From Paralvinella palmiformis (lineage: Eukaryota; Annelida; Polychaeta; Terebellida; Alvinellidae): DNA of 64,000 nt. A model generated the notes under the pieces. That model was not told the origin of the DNA and ran no database searches. It was given only the letters and a program-made list of their open reading frames with translations. Both the position numbers and the translations under genes were made by a program. Location: contig JAODUP010000670.1 of assembly GCA_025642065.1 (NCBI GenBank), forward strand, positions 62,001 to 126,000, written 5' to 3'. Shown in pieces: positions 62,269 through 64,000 of this stretch (position 1 is the first letter of the stretch; every line of letters begins with the position of its first letter).

Positions 62269-64000
62269 GTTTGTTCTGGGTGTCACTTAAGTTGTTCTTA
62301 ATTACTTGACTATCGACGAGCTCATTTATGTCTAGATTGGTTAGATTCCATCTTTCCGTACCCAAGCAAGATTGTATCATACCAATTCGTACCAAAGTCT
62401 TACGTTATTTTTGTATTACACATAGCTTTTTATTCAAGTTACTTCAGCTGCACTATATCGGAGAAATGGTTTGTAGATCTACCTGTAATTTTAGTTAAAC
62501 TGCTGAACGAAACATTGAAAACGTAAAATTAATTTACAGTTGGTTTGGAAGATGAAGTTAATCACTAATCAGCAGAAGTGCCATCATTTCCATAATTTGT
62601 ATATTTCTAATGCTTACCAAATCAATTAAAAGATCGATAAGAACCACAGCTTTTCAATGTATTCGTGACTAATATAAATAAACAAAATTTACTAACTTAA
62701 TGTAGATATAAATGTTTTACATTTAGATCTATATAATAAATTGTACATATCATTCATATGTTGGGGTCAGTGGGAAGACAGCTTCGGCTACTGGCCCTTC
62801 AATCTCCATTGAGAATAGGCTGTTGTTACGTATCTGAGCATTGGAATTGTGTTCACTGATGATAAAGGTCCGAGCACTCTATGCAGTGCTTTTTTTCTTC
62901 GAAAGCCAGTAGTTTTTCTGTGAGATTTTCAGATGTTGTCAAATTCAAGGACATTTCAAGGGCTGGGAAAATTAATTTGTTATAGTCCATGTTTTCTAGG
63001 ACACCTGGGAACCCCAATCTATTTCTTTGATTTTCGTTTGTGCCTCTTCAAAACTATCAGAAGCATTTTCTACTTTCAACCCAAATATAATTACTACATG
63101 CTCAGCCACCATATTTGAGCGGATGTAATAGCAAATGAGGAATAATTGGCGCGTGCGCATTGAGTGCTCAGACATATAACGCTGAGGTGCAGGGTTTCGA
63201 TGGCTCGGATACATAACCACTTCATTGAGAATATTGTTTTATTATTGCATTATAGCTATTGTATGCATGTATGTGTAAATGGAAATTGAAAATAAATTTC
63301 AGTTCAGTATACATTTATTAGCATTTTTGGTTTTTGTTAGTTTTCAATTATATAAATTTCACCTAAACAAAAAATTTCCAGAGAAAATCATGCTCTGGAT
63401 ATTTACAGAACTCTTGTGTCATTCAATATGCCATGAAAAAATAAATGAGAAGTTTCAACACTCAAACAAAGGACAAAATTCACTAATAATAATTTAAGTA
63501 AGGAGTATCCACCTATACAAGTTATTAGAGATAATGTGCCAATTTATGTCACATAAAATGACATCTACCTAATGGGTTCCTGAATTCATTAAGGAGTATT
63601 TCACTAGGGTGTTTACATGAGAGTACCTAAACTTAAAGGCATATGTTATATAACCTATAAGTAGTAATTATAAGTTTCCTTTTTGAGCATCATGAAAAAG
63701 AAACAAACTTCACAAAACTGCCTGAATACTACCAAGTTCACAAGCTCATTGAGTTCCACTAGAATGCTTTTATAGCACATTTGTTAGAGCACTGCAAACC
63801 CCCAGGTTGTGGGTTGAATCCAGCTTGTACCTGTGTTTGCAGGATTTGTTTCTTTAGAGAATCATTACTCAGCCATATATAACACAAAAACATTCACCTG
63901 TGCCTTTTGGGGCTAACAAATTAAGTTATCCCTGAGCATCACATACACTATAAACTCTGAAAATGTACAGGGAAGTAGTTATTTATAATATGACAAAATC
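62269..64000. other. Right-edge sequence, putative intron
   Basis: No exon of a known protein is seen. A family B tRNA-derived SINE lies at about 63768-63890. A TGA-interrupted frame at 63279-63497 is AT-rich and unremarkable. Confidence 0.4.
63768..63890 (+). repeat. tRNA-derived SINE, family B
   Basis: GTTAGAGCACTGCAAACCCC, then the B box GGGTTGAATCC, then TTGTACCTGTGTTTGCAGGA and TTTGTTTCTTTAGAG match the copy at 39891-40008 in order. Confidence 0.6.

Overview
The window is nuclear DNA of an animal: short exons with GT-AG introns, an AT-rich composition, tRNA-derived SINEs, several LINE clades, hAT and pogo-like DNA transposons and many (TA)n and (CA)n microsatellites. The gene set and repeat types fit a lophotrochozoan, most likely a mollusc, but nothing here fixes the species.

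Four host genes can be read in full and a fifth begins near the right edge. (1) An ASDURF-like prefoldin subunit, 84 codons in one exon, + strand, 4401-4655. (2) An SCYL1 pseudokinase, minus strand, 20 coding exons over 6671-20802, 865 residues with every splice junction in frame. (3) A NOP53 ribosome-biogenesis factor, + strand, 13 coding exons over 25929-44534, 425 residues. (4) A secreted cystatin, minus strand, 3 exons over 46965-49012, 154 residues. (5) A first coding exon of an unidentified coiled-coil protein at 62185-62268. ASDURF and SCYL1 are convergent, SCYL1 and NOP53 are divergent and share a 5.1-kb upstream region, and NOP53 and the cystatin are convergent. The genes have separate jobs (chaperone assembly, Golgi/COPI traffic, 60S ribosome maturation, protease inhibition). 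I see no evidence of a shared pathway.

Everything else is mostly decayed mobile DNA. 2.2-4.0 kb holds two LINE 3' ends. The SCYL1 introns hold two pogo-like MITEs, a LINE fragment and a 970-bp repeat. The SCYL1-NOP53 interval holds a minus-strand LINE, a SINE, microsatellites and a cluster of TGACGT sites. The 6.8-kb first intron of NOP53 holds a foldback MITE, a SINE, an inverted second copy of the 970-bp repeat and a near-complete hAT element. From 49.2 kb to 61.5 kb the sequence is a transposon graveyard: a LINE with RNase H, hAT relics, a 594-bp tandem duplication, a CR1-like LINE, and a relic with a FEN1/PIN-like GSDY motif.

The most interesting points are an ASDURF gene with no ASNSD1 reading frame behind it, a transposon end that supplies the distal bases of an SCYL1 splice donor, and a pair of inverted 970-bp repeats bracketing the SCYL1/NOP53 divergent promoters.
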